NCBI GenBank assembly: GCA_017303805.1
Contig: JAFLBQ010000002.1
Span: 186,001-250,000, forward strand
Origin: Cytophagales bacterium
Lineage (GTDB): Bacteria > Bacteroidota > Bacteroidia > Cytophagales > Cyclobacteriaceae
DNA length: 64,000 nt
Direction: 5' to 3'
Made by a program: the position numbers and the translations under genes. Shown in pieces: positions 53,069 to 62,137 of the stretch (positions are counted from its first letter, which is position 1; the number at the start of each line of letters is the position of its first letter). Below the pieces are notes generated by a model, which was not told where the DNA came from, ran no database searches, and saw nothing but the letters and a program-made list of their open reading frames with translations.

Positions 53069-54712
53069 ATGAAAAAATTATTCTGCTGGGTGCCGGTATT
53101 CCTGTTTTTAATAGCTCCGGTTCATGCACAGGACTATCTCAATCATGCGCAGCTATCACAAAAATTAAAAAGCCTCGAAGCAGGCTCGGGTGGGCTGGCC
53201 AAACTTCAATCTATAACCAAAACTGCTGGCGGTAAAGACATTTGGCTAATGGAAATTGGTAGCGGAGATCGCGCCTCGCATCCGGCTATTGCCGTAGTTG
53301 GTGGAATTGAAGGGTCTTTACTTATCAGTCAGCAACTGGCGGTTGGCTTTATCGAAAAACTTTTAGCCGCCTCCAAAACGGATAGCGTGAAAAACCTTTT
53401 GGCTACCACCACCTTTTATGTGTACCCCGCTATGAGCCCCGATGCGAGCGAGCAATATTTTGCTGCCCTCAAGTACGAGCGCAGCGGCAACGCTACCGCC
53501 ACAGACGATGACCGCGATGGCCGTATAAATGAAGATCCGTTTGAAGACCTGAATGGCGATGGTATTATCACTGTAATGCGCGTGGAAGATGTTACCGGTA
53601 GATATAAAACTCACCCGGCCGATGCGTGGATTATGGTGTTGGCCAACAAAGAGAAAGGCGAACGCGGCACCCACGAACTTTATACCGAGGGTATTGACAA
53701 CGATAAAGACAAATTATTTAATGAAGATGGCGAAGGCGGCATTCACTTCAATAAAAGTCTTACGTTCGACCCGCCCTATTTCGCAGCCGGTGCAGGCGAG
53801 CATCCGGTTTCGGAGTTAGAAAACCGTGCCCTGCTTAACCTATTGCACGATCAACCCAATGTGTTTGCTGTTGTTTCGTTTGGCCCGGCAAATAACTTAG
53901 CCGAACCCTGGAAGTTTGAGCGCAGCAAAACAACCGCGCGGGTGCTTACCGGTATTTTGGAAAGCGATGCACGGTTTAATAAGATGGTAAGTGATCTTTA
54001 TAAAAAATCGGTAAACGCCAAAGATGCTCCGGCTGCTGCCCCAGCCAAAGGAGATTTTGTACAATGGGCGTACTTTCACTATGCCCGTTTAAGTTTTAGT
54101 ACTCCGGGTTGGTGGGCTCCCAAGTTTGAGATTCCCAAAGACTCGGCTTCGGCTAAGAAGTACAAAGCCAACGAAGACAAAAATACCGATGTGGACTTTT
54201 TGCGCTGGGCCGAAAAAGAAGGGCTGGATGTTTTTGTGCCCTGGAAAAAAATCAACCATCCGGATTTTCCTGGCAAGGTTGTAGAGGTGGGCGGCTTTAA
54301 ACCATTTGTAAGAACCAACCCGCCCGCCAAAGCCATCGATAAAGCTACTACCGACCACACGCACTTTTTGGTAGCGTTGGCCAATAGCAAGCCAGAGCTT
54401 GAGTTGTTGAATCAAAAAACCGAATCGCTGGGCGATGGCATCAGTCGCATAACTGTAACGGTACACAACAAAGGGCTGCTTCCGGCCGTGGCCGAGATTG
54501 CTGCGCGCAACTACTGGGTAAAGTTGATTAACGTTTCGCTTACCCTTACAAAAGATCAGGCATTGGTAAGTGGCAACCGCGTTGTAGTACTCAACAACCT
54601 GCAGCCGGGCGAAAGCCAGGAAGTAAGTTGGTTGGTAAAAGGCAAAGGCACTGTGGTGTTGGATGCAGGTGCCCCACAAACCGGGTTCAAGAAAATCAAC
54701 ATCACACTTTAA
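53069..54712 (+). CDS. Secreted M14 carboxypeptidase-like protein without zinc ligands
   Basis: A 547-residue exported protein from ATG 53069 with signal peptide (about 1-21, ending VHAQ). It aligns with the active M14 protein encoded next, yet the HXXE zinc motif is replaced by GGIEGSLL (E81 where His is expected, L84 for Glu), the third ligand His is Gly272 (SFGPANN), and the catalytic Glu position reads STPGWW. It should therefore not bind zinc or cleave peptides. Acidic Ca-type loops (DDDRDGRINEDPFEDLNGDG and IDNDKDKLFNEDGEGG) and a C-terminal beta domain are kept. Twelve bp separate it from the next gene. Confidence 0.88.
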   Translation: MKKLFCWVPVFLFLIAPVHAQDYLNHAQLSQKLKSLEAGSGGLAKLQSITKTAGGKDIWLMEIGSGDRASHPAIAVVGGIEGSLLISQQLAVGFIEKLLAASKTDSVKNLLATTTFYVYPAMSPDASEQYFAALKYERSGNATATDDDRDGRINEDPFEDLNGDGIITVMRVEDVTGRYKTHPADAWIMVLANKEKGERGTHELYTEGIDNDKDKLFNEDGEGGIHFNKSLTFDPPYFAAGAGEHPVSELENRALLNLLHDQPNVFAVVSFGPANNLAEPWKFERSKTTARVLTGILESDARFNKMVSDLYKKSVNAKDAPAAAPAKGDFVQWAYFHYARLSFSTPGWWAPKFEIPKDSASAKKYKANEDKNTDVDFLRWAEKEGLDVFVPWKKINHPDFPGKVVEVGGFKPFVRTNPPAKAIDKATTDHTHFLVALANSKPELELLNQKTESLGDGISRITVTVHNKGLLPAVAEIAARNYWVKLINVSLTLTKDQALVSGNRVVVLNNLQPGESQEVSWLVKGKGTVVLDAGAPQTGFKKINITL

Positions 54713-54724
54713 CTTTAGTACGTT

Positions 54725-56464
54725 ATGAAGCAGTTAAAAAATATTTTCATTCTTCTGATTATAATTTGTGGTGCATCCGCCCAGGCCCAGGAAGCCAGCG
54801 GAGTGTTTCGTGCAGCCGGTACCCCCGAAACTCCAAAGGTGGCGATTAGCTGGAACCGCTACTACAACTACGAAGGCATTACCGACATCTGTAAAAAAAT
54901 TGCTGCAGCCCATCCGCAATTAGCCAAACTTTCTACCATTGGTAAAAGTTCGCAAGGGCGCGATATGTGGTTGCTTACCATTACCGATTTTAATAAAGGA
55001 AAAGCCGAAAGCAAACCGGGCTTCTATTTGGATGGCAACATCCACAGCAATGAAATACAAGGCACCGAAATGGCGCTTTACACAGCCTGGTACTTAACTG
55101 AAACGTTTAAAGACGTTGCCTACATAAAGGAAATGCTTGCCGATCGGGTATTTTATATTGTGCCAACCATTAACCCCGATGCCCGCGATAACTACATGAA
55201 AGCCCCCAACAACCCCAACAGCCCCCGCTCAGGCATGGTGCCGGTAGATAACGATCGCGATGGTAAAGTGAACGAAGATGGTTTTGACGACCTCGACAAC
55301 GATGGTCACATTACGCAAATGATTCGCAAGAGCCCCACGGGAAGATTTATCAAAGACCCAAATTACCCGGGCCGCCTGATGCAAGCCAAAAACGATGAGC
55401 TGGGGGAGTATGAAATTTTAGGATATGAAGGCATAGACAACGATGGCGATGGCCGTGTAAACGAAGATGGCGAAGGTTTCTATGATCCCAATCGCGATTG
55501 GGGTTGGAAATGGCAACCCAACCCCATTCAGGGCGGTGCGTATAAATATCCGTTCTCGATTATCGAAAACAGAAACGTGCGCGATTTTGTAATGGCCCAT
55601 CCAAACATTGCCGGAGCACAGAGTTTCCATAACAGCGGGGGCATGATTTTGCGCGGCCCCGGTGCCGAAGAAGATGCCAGCACCTACAATGCAGAAGACT
55701 CGCGCATCTACGATGCCATTGGCAAAAAGGGCGAGCAGATGATTCCCGGTTATCGGTATATGATTGTCTATCGCGATTTATACTCGGTGTTTGGTGGTGA
55801 GTTGGATTGGTTTTATGGAGGCCGCGGTATCTACACGTTTACCAACGAGTTGTTTACCTCGTATCTTTATTTTAACCGCGCCAGCTCGCGGGGCGATAAC
55901 GGAGCCCCGGAAGAACCGTATGAGTTTAATCAAAGCCTGCTGTTTGGCGATGCGCTTGTGCCCTGGAAAGAATACAACCATCCGCAATACGGAAAAATTG
56001 AGGTGGGTGGATTTAAAAAGAATTATACACGAGCCGACCCGGGCTTTCTGTTAGAAAGCGATGCACACCGCAACATGTCGTTTTGCTTGTACCATGCTTA
56101 CCACATGCCCAAGCTAAGTGTGGAAGAAATTTCTGAAAAGAATTTAGGCAATGGGCTTACTGAAGTAACGGCTGTAATAAAGAACGGGCGCATGATGCCC
56201 ACCCATGCCAGCCAGGACTTGAAATATAAAATTGAACGCCCCGATTATATTTCCATTGAAGGTGCCAGTGTGGTTGCCGGCATGGTTGTAGAAAACCGCG
56301 ACCTGAACCTTACCACCGAACAAAAAAATAATCCGGCTGTACTGGAAGTAAGCAACATACCGGGGTTGGGGTCGGTAACGGTGCGGTGGATAATTAAAAC
56401 TGCTAAAAGCTATACCATAAAAGTGGATAGCCGCAAAGGCGGCACCGCCACCAAACAGAAATAG
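54725..56464 (+). CDS. Secreted M14-family zinc carboxypeptidase
   Basis: A 579-residue exported metallopeptidase. The signal peptide ends near residue 22 (SAQAQ). Zinc ligands are H107 and E110 in GNIHSNEIQGTE and H302 in SFHNSGG; the catalytic Glu is E375 in TFTNELFTS. Calcium-type acidic loops DNDRDGKVNEDGFDDLDNDG and IDNDGDGRVNEDGEG lie between the zinc motifs. A C-terminal beta domain (NGLTEVTAVIKN, GLGSVTVRWI) probably has a folding or binding role. It likely removes C-terminal residues from external peptides and forms a pair with the inactive paralogue upstream. Confidence 0.92.
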   Translation: MKQLKNIFILLIIICGASAQAQEASGVFRAAGTPETPKVAISWNRYYNYEGITDICKKIAAAHPQLAKLSTIGKSSQGRDMWLLTITDFNKGKAESKPGFYLDGNIHSNEIQGTEMALYTAWYLTETFKDVAYIKEMLADRVFYIVPTINPDARDNYMKAPNNPNSPRSGMVPVDNDRDGKVNEDGFDDLDNDGHITQMIRKSPTGRFIKDPNYPGRLMQAKNDELGEYEILGYEGIDNDGDGRVNEDGEGFYDPNRDWGWKWQPNPIQGGAYKYPFSIIENRNVRDFVMAHPNIAGAQSFHNSGGMILRGPGAEEDASTYNAEDSRIYDAIGKKGEQMIPGYRYMIVYRDLYSVFGGELDWFYGGRGIYTFTNELFTSYLYFNRASSRGDNGAPEEPYEFNQSLLFGDALVPWKEYNHPQYGKIEVGGFKKNYTRADPGFLLESDAHRNMSFCLYHAYHMPKLSVEEISEKNLGNGLTEVTAVIKNGRMMPTHASQDLKYKIERPDYISIEGASVVAGMVVENRDLNLTTEQKNNPAVLEVSNIPGLGSVTVRWIIKTAKSYTIKVDSRKGGTATKQK

Positions 56465-56473
56465 ATTTTATCG

Positions 56474-56508
56474 GGCTGGCAATCTATTTTAGTGGTAGAT
56501 TGTCAGCC
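56474..56508 (+). terminator. Long hairpin just after the M14 carboxypeptidase gene
   Basis: GGCTGGCAATCTA (56474-56486) and TAGATTGTCAGCC (56496-56508) pair at 12 of 13 positions around a nine-base loop, 10 bp after the stop codon. No T-run follows, so it may be a processing or stability element rather than a full terminator. Confidence 0.5.
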
Positions 56509-56523
56509 TCAACTAAAGGTGTT

Positions 56524-57018
56524 ATGCGGATCCGAAAAGAAGTTGCTAACTGGAACATAAACCTGTTTATAAAAACCACCTTGATTTTATTGGTGGTTTT
56601 AAACGGGTTGCTGTTTTTCATTAATTATCTGAGCGGACAGCCTCCCTTTGAATACTTTATGGTAAGTTGGGTAGTAGCATTTTTGCAGCCGGTATTGCTT
56701 GCTTCCGTCTTCGCCTACAACGCCCGCAAGGTTCTTCTTTTTGTAAACGATTATCAGCCTATCGACTCTTTTAGAGAAAAGCTGAACACTGTTATACTCG
56801 GCAACGGTACACAAATTGAAAGCGCAGACGCAACTCAAACCACCTACATTGCAACCGGTTGGTTTTATCGTTTGTTCAGTCTATGGGGTCGAACCGAAGT
56901 GGTTAGGGTGCAGTGGGGTGATCAGGTTGTAATAGAAGGCCAGGGCCGGTTGATATCCCAAATTGAAGATTCACTTACGTGGAATAAAATGTTCCACACC
57001 AGCCCGGTTAAAGTTTAG
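56524..57018 (+). CDS. Small two-helix membrane protein of unknown function
   Basis: A 164-residue protein from ATG 56524 with two membrane helices (about residues 16-38, LFIKTTLILLVVLNGLLFF, and about 46-68, FMVSWVVAFLQPVLLASVFAY) and a soluble C-terminal domain of beta-prone sequence. No family recognised. The hairpin after the M14 gene lies directly before it. Its last 11 bases overlap the 3' end of the convergent gene. Confidence 0.6.
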   Translation: MRIRKEVANWNINLFIKTTLILLVVLNGLLFFINYLSGQPPFEYFMVSWVVAFLQPVLLASVFAYNARKVLLFVNDYQPIDSFREKLNTVILGNGTQIESADATQTTYIATGWFYRLFSLWGRTEVVRVQWGDQVVIEGQGRLISQIEDSLTWNKMFHTSPVKV

Positions 57019-58738
57019 GCGCCAGCCACAAAAATCCGGCAGCCACTAAAAACAAAATAAAAAACCAAAGCGAAGAAATTTTGTGCGCTGGCTGGTTGTG
57101 TGCTTCGCCTGGCAAGGTAACGGTGTGTGCAGCCTCACCTGTTTTTGATTGGCTGGTGTAATTCAGGTTTTGCAATGTGGTGCTTCTTAGCGCTTGCCAG
57201 GCATTCGGCTTGGATACATAAAAGCCAGCGGCTGCAGAATCTGCCGATGTAACGGCATGCCACCCGGATTGGGTTGTCCAGAAAGTTGTTGTCCAATAGC
57301 CATCTATTACGGCATCTTCCCGTAAAGGAAGCGCAATACTGTCCAATGCTACTTCGGGCAGCGCGTGCGATGAAATTACATTCAGTTCGATGGGTTCGTT
57401 CGGGTAAATCGGAAAATCATTCTCGATTTGAATTTTGGTAGCGACTGCATTTGTACGGGCCAGGGTTTCCACTACGGGTGTCCAGATTGCGGCATACACC
57501 TCCGGTTCTCCTTGAGCAAGTAACGCATAGGTTTCTTGCAACAATTGCACCCCCATTTTTCCAACACCAGCTATTTTGTACCCGCTTACCGTACGATTTG
57601 CCGTTGCAATAATAGGATACAAGTTGTTTTTCATGTGGCCGGCAACGGCTGGCAATACAATTTCTTTACCCTCTACCCGCACCCGGGCGGTGTCACTCGC
57701 ATAAGCAATCGGCTCAAAGCCGGCAAATGGTTTTTGTAATTCATCGTTGGTACAAAGCCACAACAACCCGAGGCCTTCGCTCACAGCACGCTCTACCGCA
57801 CCTTGATCCGCTTTTGTTAATGCCGCTTCGTTCGCAAGTACTACCAGATCAAACTCGCGCAACAACTCAGGCGTAATTCTATTTAAAGTACGTGCAGCCC
57901 CGTTGCCAAACTCTGTGTGGTAATTGGTAGCAGAAACCTGCGTACGCACAGCTACATAGTTACCCTGCTCAATAAGGTGATTTTTTAAATAGCGGGTTTC
58001 GGCCGAGGGGTAGGACTGTAGCACAAGCACAGCCAGCGACCGGGTAGGTAAAACCTCTATTGGTAAAATGTCATTCGTGTTTGTTGCACTTGCCTTTATT
58101 GAAAATAAAAACATGCCCGTTTGCTGCGCCTTAAATGAAAGCCTGAATGGCTGAGTTCCGCTTTCCAATCTCACAGAATCTACTGCTCCACCTGGCCCTA
58201 GTAAATGCAACATGGTCGCCTCGCCTCGCCACAAGCCCGTAAGTGTGGTTTTTCTGTTTGCAAAAATCTTTACGGGTTTATTCAGATTTACAATGCCCTC
58301 CGGTTTTTTCCCTTTTACAAATTCAAAATCAGAATTCGGCAGGGCCCACTTTGGTAAGCCATCGCCCATCACAATTCGTATGCGACTCGCATAAGCAGGA
58401 AGCTCATTTACGGAATTTAATCTTGCCGCACTTTTATACGGAGCAGCTTCCGGCACCAGTAGAATTTGTAAGTCGGGGCGCTGCGCCAGCACGCTGTCAA
58501 CCTGGACCGCAAGATAATTTTGAGTTAGTAGCAACACTCCATTCATTACAGCATTGCTGCGTACAGCAGGTTGCAGCAGATAAAATAATACACTCAACAC
58601 CAACAACACTACGGCCACAAGCCGGGCGGCCAAAAGTTTAGCCTTACGTTTTATTTCCAGCACTGTAAATAAAAAGAGCAACACAAGGCTTACTCCAACC
58701 AATAGCGCAGGGGCAAATATGGGTTCCAGTTGCACCAT
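57008..58738 (-). CDS. Membrane protein with GATase-like region in a MoxR/BatA operon
   Basis: A 576-residue protein with two N-terminal helices (about 8-28 and 38-60), a large middle part and one C-terminal helix (SLWFFILFLVAAGFLWLAPKL). The stretch LAVLVLQSYPSAETRYLKNHLIEQ... FDLVVLANEAA resembles the class I glutamine amidotransferase-like fold, without a clear catalytic Cys-His pair. BatA-like long proteins in this operon type have the same layout. It starts 1 bp after the DUF4175 gene stop, so it is the last gene of the operon. No function is assigned. Confidence 0.68.
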   Translation of the reverse strand: MVQLEPIFAPALLVGVSLVLLFLFTVLEIKRKAKLLAARLVAVVLLVLSVLFYLLQPAVRSNAVMNGVLLLTQNYLAVQVDSVLAQRPDLQILLVPEAAPYKSAARLNSVNELPAYASRIRIVMGDGLPKWALPNSDFEFVKGKKPEGIVNLNKPVKIFANRKTTLTGLWRGEATMLHLLGPGGAVDSVRLESGTQPFRLSFKAQQTGMFLFSIKASATNTNDILPIEVLPTRSLAVLVLQSYPSAETRYLKNHLIEQGNYVAVRTQVSATNYHTEFGNGAARTLNRITPELLREFDLVVLANEAALTKADQGAVERAVSEGLGLLWLCTNDELQKPFAGFEPIAYASDTARVRVEGKEIVLPAVAGHMKNNLYPIIATANRTVSGYKIAGVGKMGVQLLQETYALLAQGEPEVYAAIWTPVVETLARTNAVATKIQIENDFPIYPNEPIELNVISSHALPEVALDSIALPLREDAVIDGYWTTTFWTTQSGWHAVTSADSAAAGFYVSKPNAWQALRSTTLQNLNYTSQSKTGEAAHTVTLPGEAHNQPAHKISSLWFFILFLVAAGFLWLAPKL

Positions 58739-58739
58739 G

Positions 58740-60971
58740 CTACTCGTTTACCAGATTTAGTAAAAACTGTTGCTGCAACGGATGCTGGGCACTGCCTTTT
58801 AATGAAGGTGTAGCCGGAGCAGGCGGTACAAGCTGCCAAAAAATTTGTCGTAGTGTCAGCCATATACTTCGTGGAGTTTCTCTATCCGGTACTTCTTCTG
58901 TAACAACTTTTAGCAGCGACAATCCTTCCAGGTATTTTCCCGGATGTTCCAACGCAGCCGTAGCCAATTCAACTCCGGCACTTCTTAGAATATTTTTTTG
59001 CACAAGCGTAGGCGAGGCTTCACTTTCCAAAAGCTGTTCTATCAGTTGCTGCGCCTGGCGAATGGCCGGATAAGCAGTAGCGCTGGTGGTGCGCGAGGTG
59101 GTTGTACCGGATTTGATTTCTGTCAGATCGCCACTCAACCGCTTCTCTTCCTTCAGGGGTGGAGGATCGAACCCGGTGCGGTGTACATAAATCCGCGAGT
59201 CGTTGCTGATCTCTTTTAAAAGTTTCAAAGCCGTATATTGATACGGTAATGACTTCTCCGGTTCGTATAACCGCAGGTGCAATTCGGCATCCCACATTAC
59301 CGTAAGCGCGGCCTTCAGTTTGGTGCGCATCGATTCAATAAAAAAAGTAGCCACTTCGCCATCATCGTGCTGATGTGCAAAGGCGGCCAGTGGATCATGG
59401 TCTTTTTCTGTACCGCTTTTATGATCATGAGGTGCTGCCTTCTTTTGTTCTACCAGATTATGTTCGTTCTCGGTATCGTGCTGATGGCCGAAGCGTTTCG
59501 CAACATCTTCGGCCGTTGCATCCTGATCGTCTTCAAATGAAATTGCCGCTCCCCCAATCTGGTCCTCAAACTCTTCGCCCATAAATTGGCCATAGCGTAG
59601 CCGCAATACTTTCTGATCGTACCCCAACTCGTTGCTGGTTGCTTTAAATTGTTGTGCCGAAATCTTTTTCTTCTCTTTCAACAGTTTTTCTGTATCAATA
59701 ATAATCTGCCGCTGACTGCGAAAATATTCTGGCATCAGATCTACACCCAGCCCGTCTTCATCTACCGCCTGGTAGTGTGCTGTGTCCTGAACCGCAATAA
59801 AAAATGTTTCGGTACGATTGTAGTTGGCGGTGGGGAGTTGGTTATCGCGCGCCTCCACATAAAAGTAGAGTTCATCGCCCGGTTCCAGGCCCAATGCGCT
59901 TAGGTTCAAAGTAAGCTGGGCCTCCACTTGCTTACCAGAAATAATTGCTGGCGAATTAAAGCGCAGCTTTTCTTCTCTGAATTTTACCGACTCACCACTG
60001 CCCTTGCTTACGGTGGCTATTAGCTGAGCATCGGTCAACCCATAGTCATCGCGCAAGCTTGCTTTTACAGGAACCGACCAGGAGTCTTTCTGGGTAAGCC
60101 GGGTAAACTGTTGCAGGTTGGTAACTTCTATTTGTGGCGGCTGATCTTTAATTACCTCAATCTTAAAAAAGTCTGAGTACACCGTTTTATTTGAGGTTTG
60201 CCAGGCCAGTTGGTAGAAGCCGGATTCTGAAAAAGTTCGTGTGGTAATGGATAGTTCGTTTTGTTGGGTTAGCAAAACGGAGTCGCGGCCCGACACCACA
60301 AGCCATGCAGTTGCAGGTGCCGAAAATTTTGCCTGCCACATAACTGTACTGCCCTGCGGAACCATCAGGTTTGCGTCTTGCGCTTTGCGCGATGCAAGGC
60401 CCGTATAGGCCGGTGGGGTAATCACTACTTCGAGCGATAGAAGCCGGGCGGACTGCGGCTCCGCATCAACGGGTTGAATTTGATTTGCTAACTCAGTCGC
60501 GGCTTTTCCTGTTGAAGACCGAAAGGCCATTAACGCTGAGCTGATTACTGTACTGCACAGCAGAATAATAGCTGCTACCCGTAGCTGATGCGGAACTTTT
60601 ATGTCGGGGTAAATTTTTTGCAATTGGGTTTGAACCCGGGCCAACTGAATTTTTTGAATCGGGTTGAGTAGCGCCTCCTCTTGCAACAACAAATCGGCAC
60701 TAGCTTGCAATTGCGGATACCTGTTGTTGAGGTGATGAACAAGGAATGGTGCCGGTGGCCCTAATAGTTTTGTTCGCTTTGTTGCCAGCAGCGCGGCAAC
60801 AAGCACTGCGGCAGTCGTTAAACAAATCTTTCCAATTTCATCAGTTGTTATCCAGCCTGAAATTGCCCACGTTAGAACTCCCGCTGCAAGCACCAACAGC
60901 ACCACCTCGCTACCCCGCAAAAATGTATAGCGGGCGCTAAGTTTTTTCAATAAGCGCTCCGGTCTGTTCAT
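58740..60971 (-). CDS. DUF4175-like membrane protein with a histidine-rich segment
   Basis: A 743-residue protein. Two close N-terminal hydrophobic segments (about 18-60) and one more near residue 142-160 are followed by beta-rich extracytoplasmic sequence, a helical region, and a His/Asp/Glu-rich stretch at about residues 492-530 (FGHQHDTENEHN, APHDHKSGTEKDHDPLAAFAHQHDD). The rest is helical and ends near FLLNLVNE. The His-rich part could bind divalent metals. The start overlaps the BatA-like gene by 4 nt. The family is present in Bacteroidota envelope operons; molecular role unknown. Confidence 0.75.
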   Translation of the reverse strand: MNRPERLLKKLSARYTFLRGSEVVLLVLAAGVLTWAISGWITTDEIGKICLTTAAVLVAALLATKRTKLLGPPAPFLVHHLNNRYPQLQASADLLLQEEALLNPIQKIQLARVQTQLQKIYPDIKVPHQLRVAAIILLCSTVISSALMAFRSSTGKAATELANQIQPVDAEPQSARLLSLEVVITPPAYTGLASRKAQDANLMVPQGSTVMWQAKFSAPATAWLVVSGRDSVLLTQQNELSITTRTFSESGFYQLAWQTSNKTVYSDFFKIEVIKDQPPQIEVTNLQQFTRLTQKDSWSVPVKASLRDDYGLTDAQLIATVSKGSGESVKFREEKLRFNSPAIISGKQVEAQLTLNLSALGLEPGDELYFYVEARDNQLPTANYNRTETFFIAVQDTAHYQAVDEDGLGVDLMPEYFRSQRQIIIDTEKLLKEKKKISAQQFKATSNELGYDQKVLRLRYGQFMGEEFEDQIGGAAISFEDDQDATAEDVAKRFGHQHDTENEHNLVEQKKAAPHDHKSGTEKDHDPLAAFAHQHDDGEVATFFIESMRTKLKAALTVMWDAELHLRLYEPEKSLPYQYTALKLLKEISNDSRIYVHRTGFDPPPLKEEKRLSGDLTEIKSGTTTSRTTSATAYPAIRQAQQLIEQLLESEASPTLVQKNILRSAGVELATAALEHPGKYLEGLSLLKVVTEEVPDRETPRSIWLTLRQIFWQLVPPAPATPSLKGSAQHPLQQQFLLNLVNE

Positions 60972-62137
60972 TGTTTTCTTACAAAAGCCACCACGCGTTC
61001 TACACTAAGCACAAGCAAAAAGAAAATTAATATAGCAGCGTTGTTTCCGGCATCAACTACCGAACTCATTGCAACTTCGGTTTTGTTTAGAAAAGCTGCG
61101 GGCAGGCTACGGTTATCCGGAATAGCGGCTTGCCGGGTTATATCTTTGGTAAGCAAAGCTGCTAACCTAATTGTTAAATCGTTTTGAAGCGCAGCATCCA
61201 GCGTAAAGGCTTTTGGCAATTGCCATTGCGTTGCCGACCGCGGTTGAAGCAACATACCCGAAGCAGGAGTTGTGTAAATAATTTTTGCCGCGGTTTCAGG
61301 AGTTGGTTTATCCGAGAGCCAGATCAGCCAATCGGCCGCAGGGTGAAGTTCTGTTGTTACATTTATTTTTATAGGTAGTGTGGCTATGGATTTGAGGGCT
61401 GCAGTTACAATTCTTGCTTCCGTCTCATATCCTTTGTCCGCAACCAGACTTATCTGAATCGGGCGCGGGGTTGGCAACGAATCGGGCAGCATGCTCACCG
61501 CTTCGGATTCAAAATAGGTTCGCGTGGCGGATGTGAACACAGTACGAACAAGTTTGGTGTTTTCTTTTTCAACACCATAGATACTTAGTTTGCGGGGCTC
61601 CAGTTCAAACACCTGCCAGTCGATATGTGCCCCCAGTGGCTGCAATTCCCCTTTAAACTCAGTCAGCAACCCAGTTGACAACACTACCGCATGTTGCAGA
61701 TGTTGCGTGCGTAATTGCTCAATTGCCTGCCAATTATTTTTTGAACTGAGCGCTCCAGAATTATTTTTTTTTGGAAACCCGGATTCCAACCAACGCCATT
61801 CATACCCTTTGGCTACCAGGCTATCGGCCAAAGCCATGGCGCGCGTGTTCTGCAAAAGATCGCGATCGACTACAACCCATGCCTGGCGTTCGGTGTTTTT
61901 CCAGAATAGCCCCGCCAACAGCAGTACCAATAAAATAAGCAGCAACAACCGCAAGGCGAGCAAAAGCAATTCATTCAGTTTTATACCCCTAAACTGTTGC
62001 GAGGTTGTTTCGCGCAGGTGGCGCAGACTTCCTACCGGCACCACACGGCCTTCTTTACGGCTTAGCAAATGAATAGCCACCGGCACTGCAAGTGCTGCCA
62101 AACCCCAAAGCCACGCAGGTTGTGTAAATTGAATCAT
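60968..62137 (-). CDS. BatA-like protein (aerotolerance N-terminal domain)
   Basis: A 389-residue protein with the BatA/aerotolerance regulator N-terminal domain: QPAWLWGLAALAVPVAIHLL as first helix, SLRHLRE motif, then a second strongly hydrophobic helix (LLLLALRLLLLILLVLLL). A variable soluble middle and a C-terminal helix (AAILIFFLLVLSVERVV) follow. No VWA MIDAS is visible. Overlaps both neighbours by 4 nt (ATGA), so the operon is tightly coupled. Confidence 0.82.
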   Translation of the reverse strand: MIQFTQPAWLWGLAALAVPVAIHLLSRKEGRVVPVGSLRHLRETTSQQFRGIKLNELLLLALRLLLLILLVLLLAGLFWKNTERQAWVVVDRDLLQNTRAMALADSLVAKGYEWRWLESGFPKKNNSGALSSKNNWQAIEQLRTQHLQHAVVLSTGLLTEFKGELQPLGAHIDWQVFELEPRKLSIYGVEKENTKLVRTVFTSATRTYFESEAVSMLPDSLPTPRPIQISLVADKGYETEARIVTAALKSIATLPIKINVTTELHPAADWLIWLSDKPTPETAAKIIYTTPASGMLLQPRSATQWQLPKAFTLDAALQNDLTIRLAALLTKDITRQAAIPDNRSLPAAFLNKTEVAMSSVVDAGNNAAILIFFLLVLSVERVVAFVRKQ

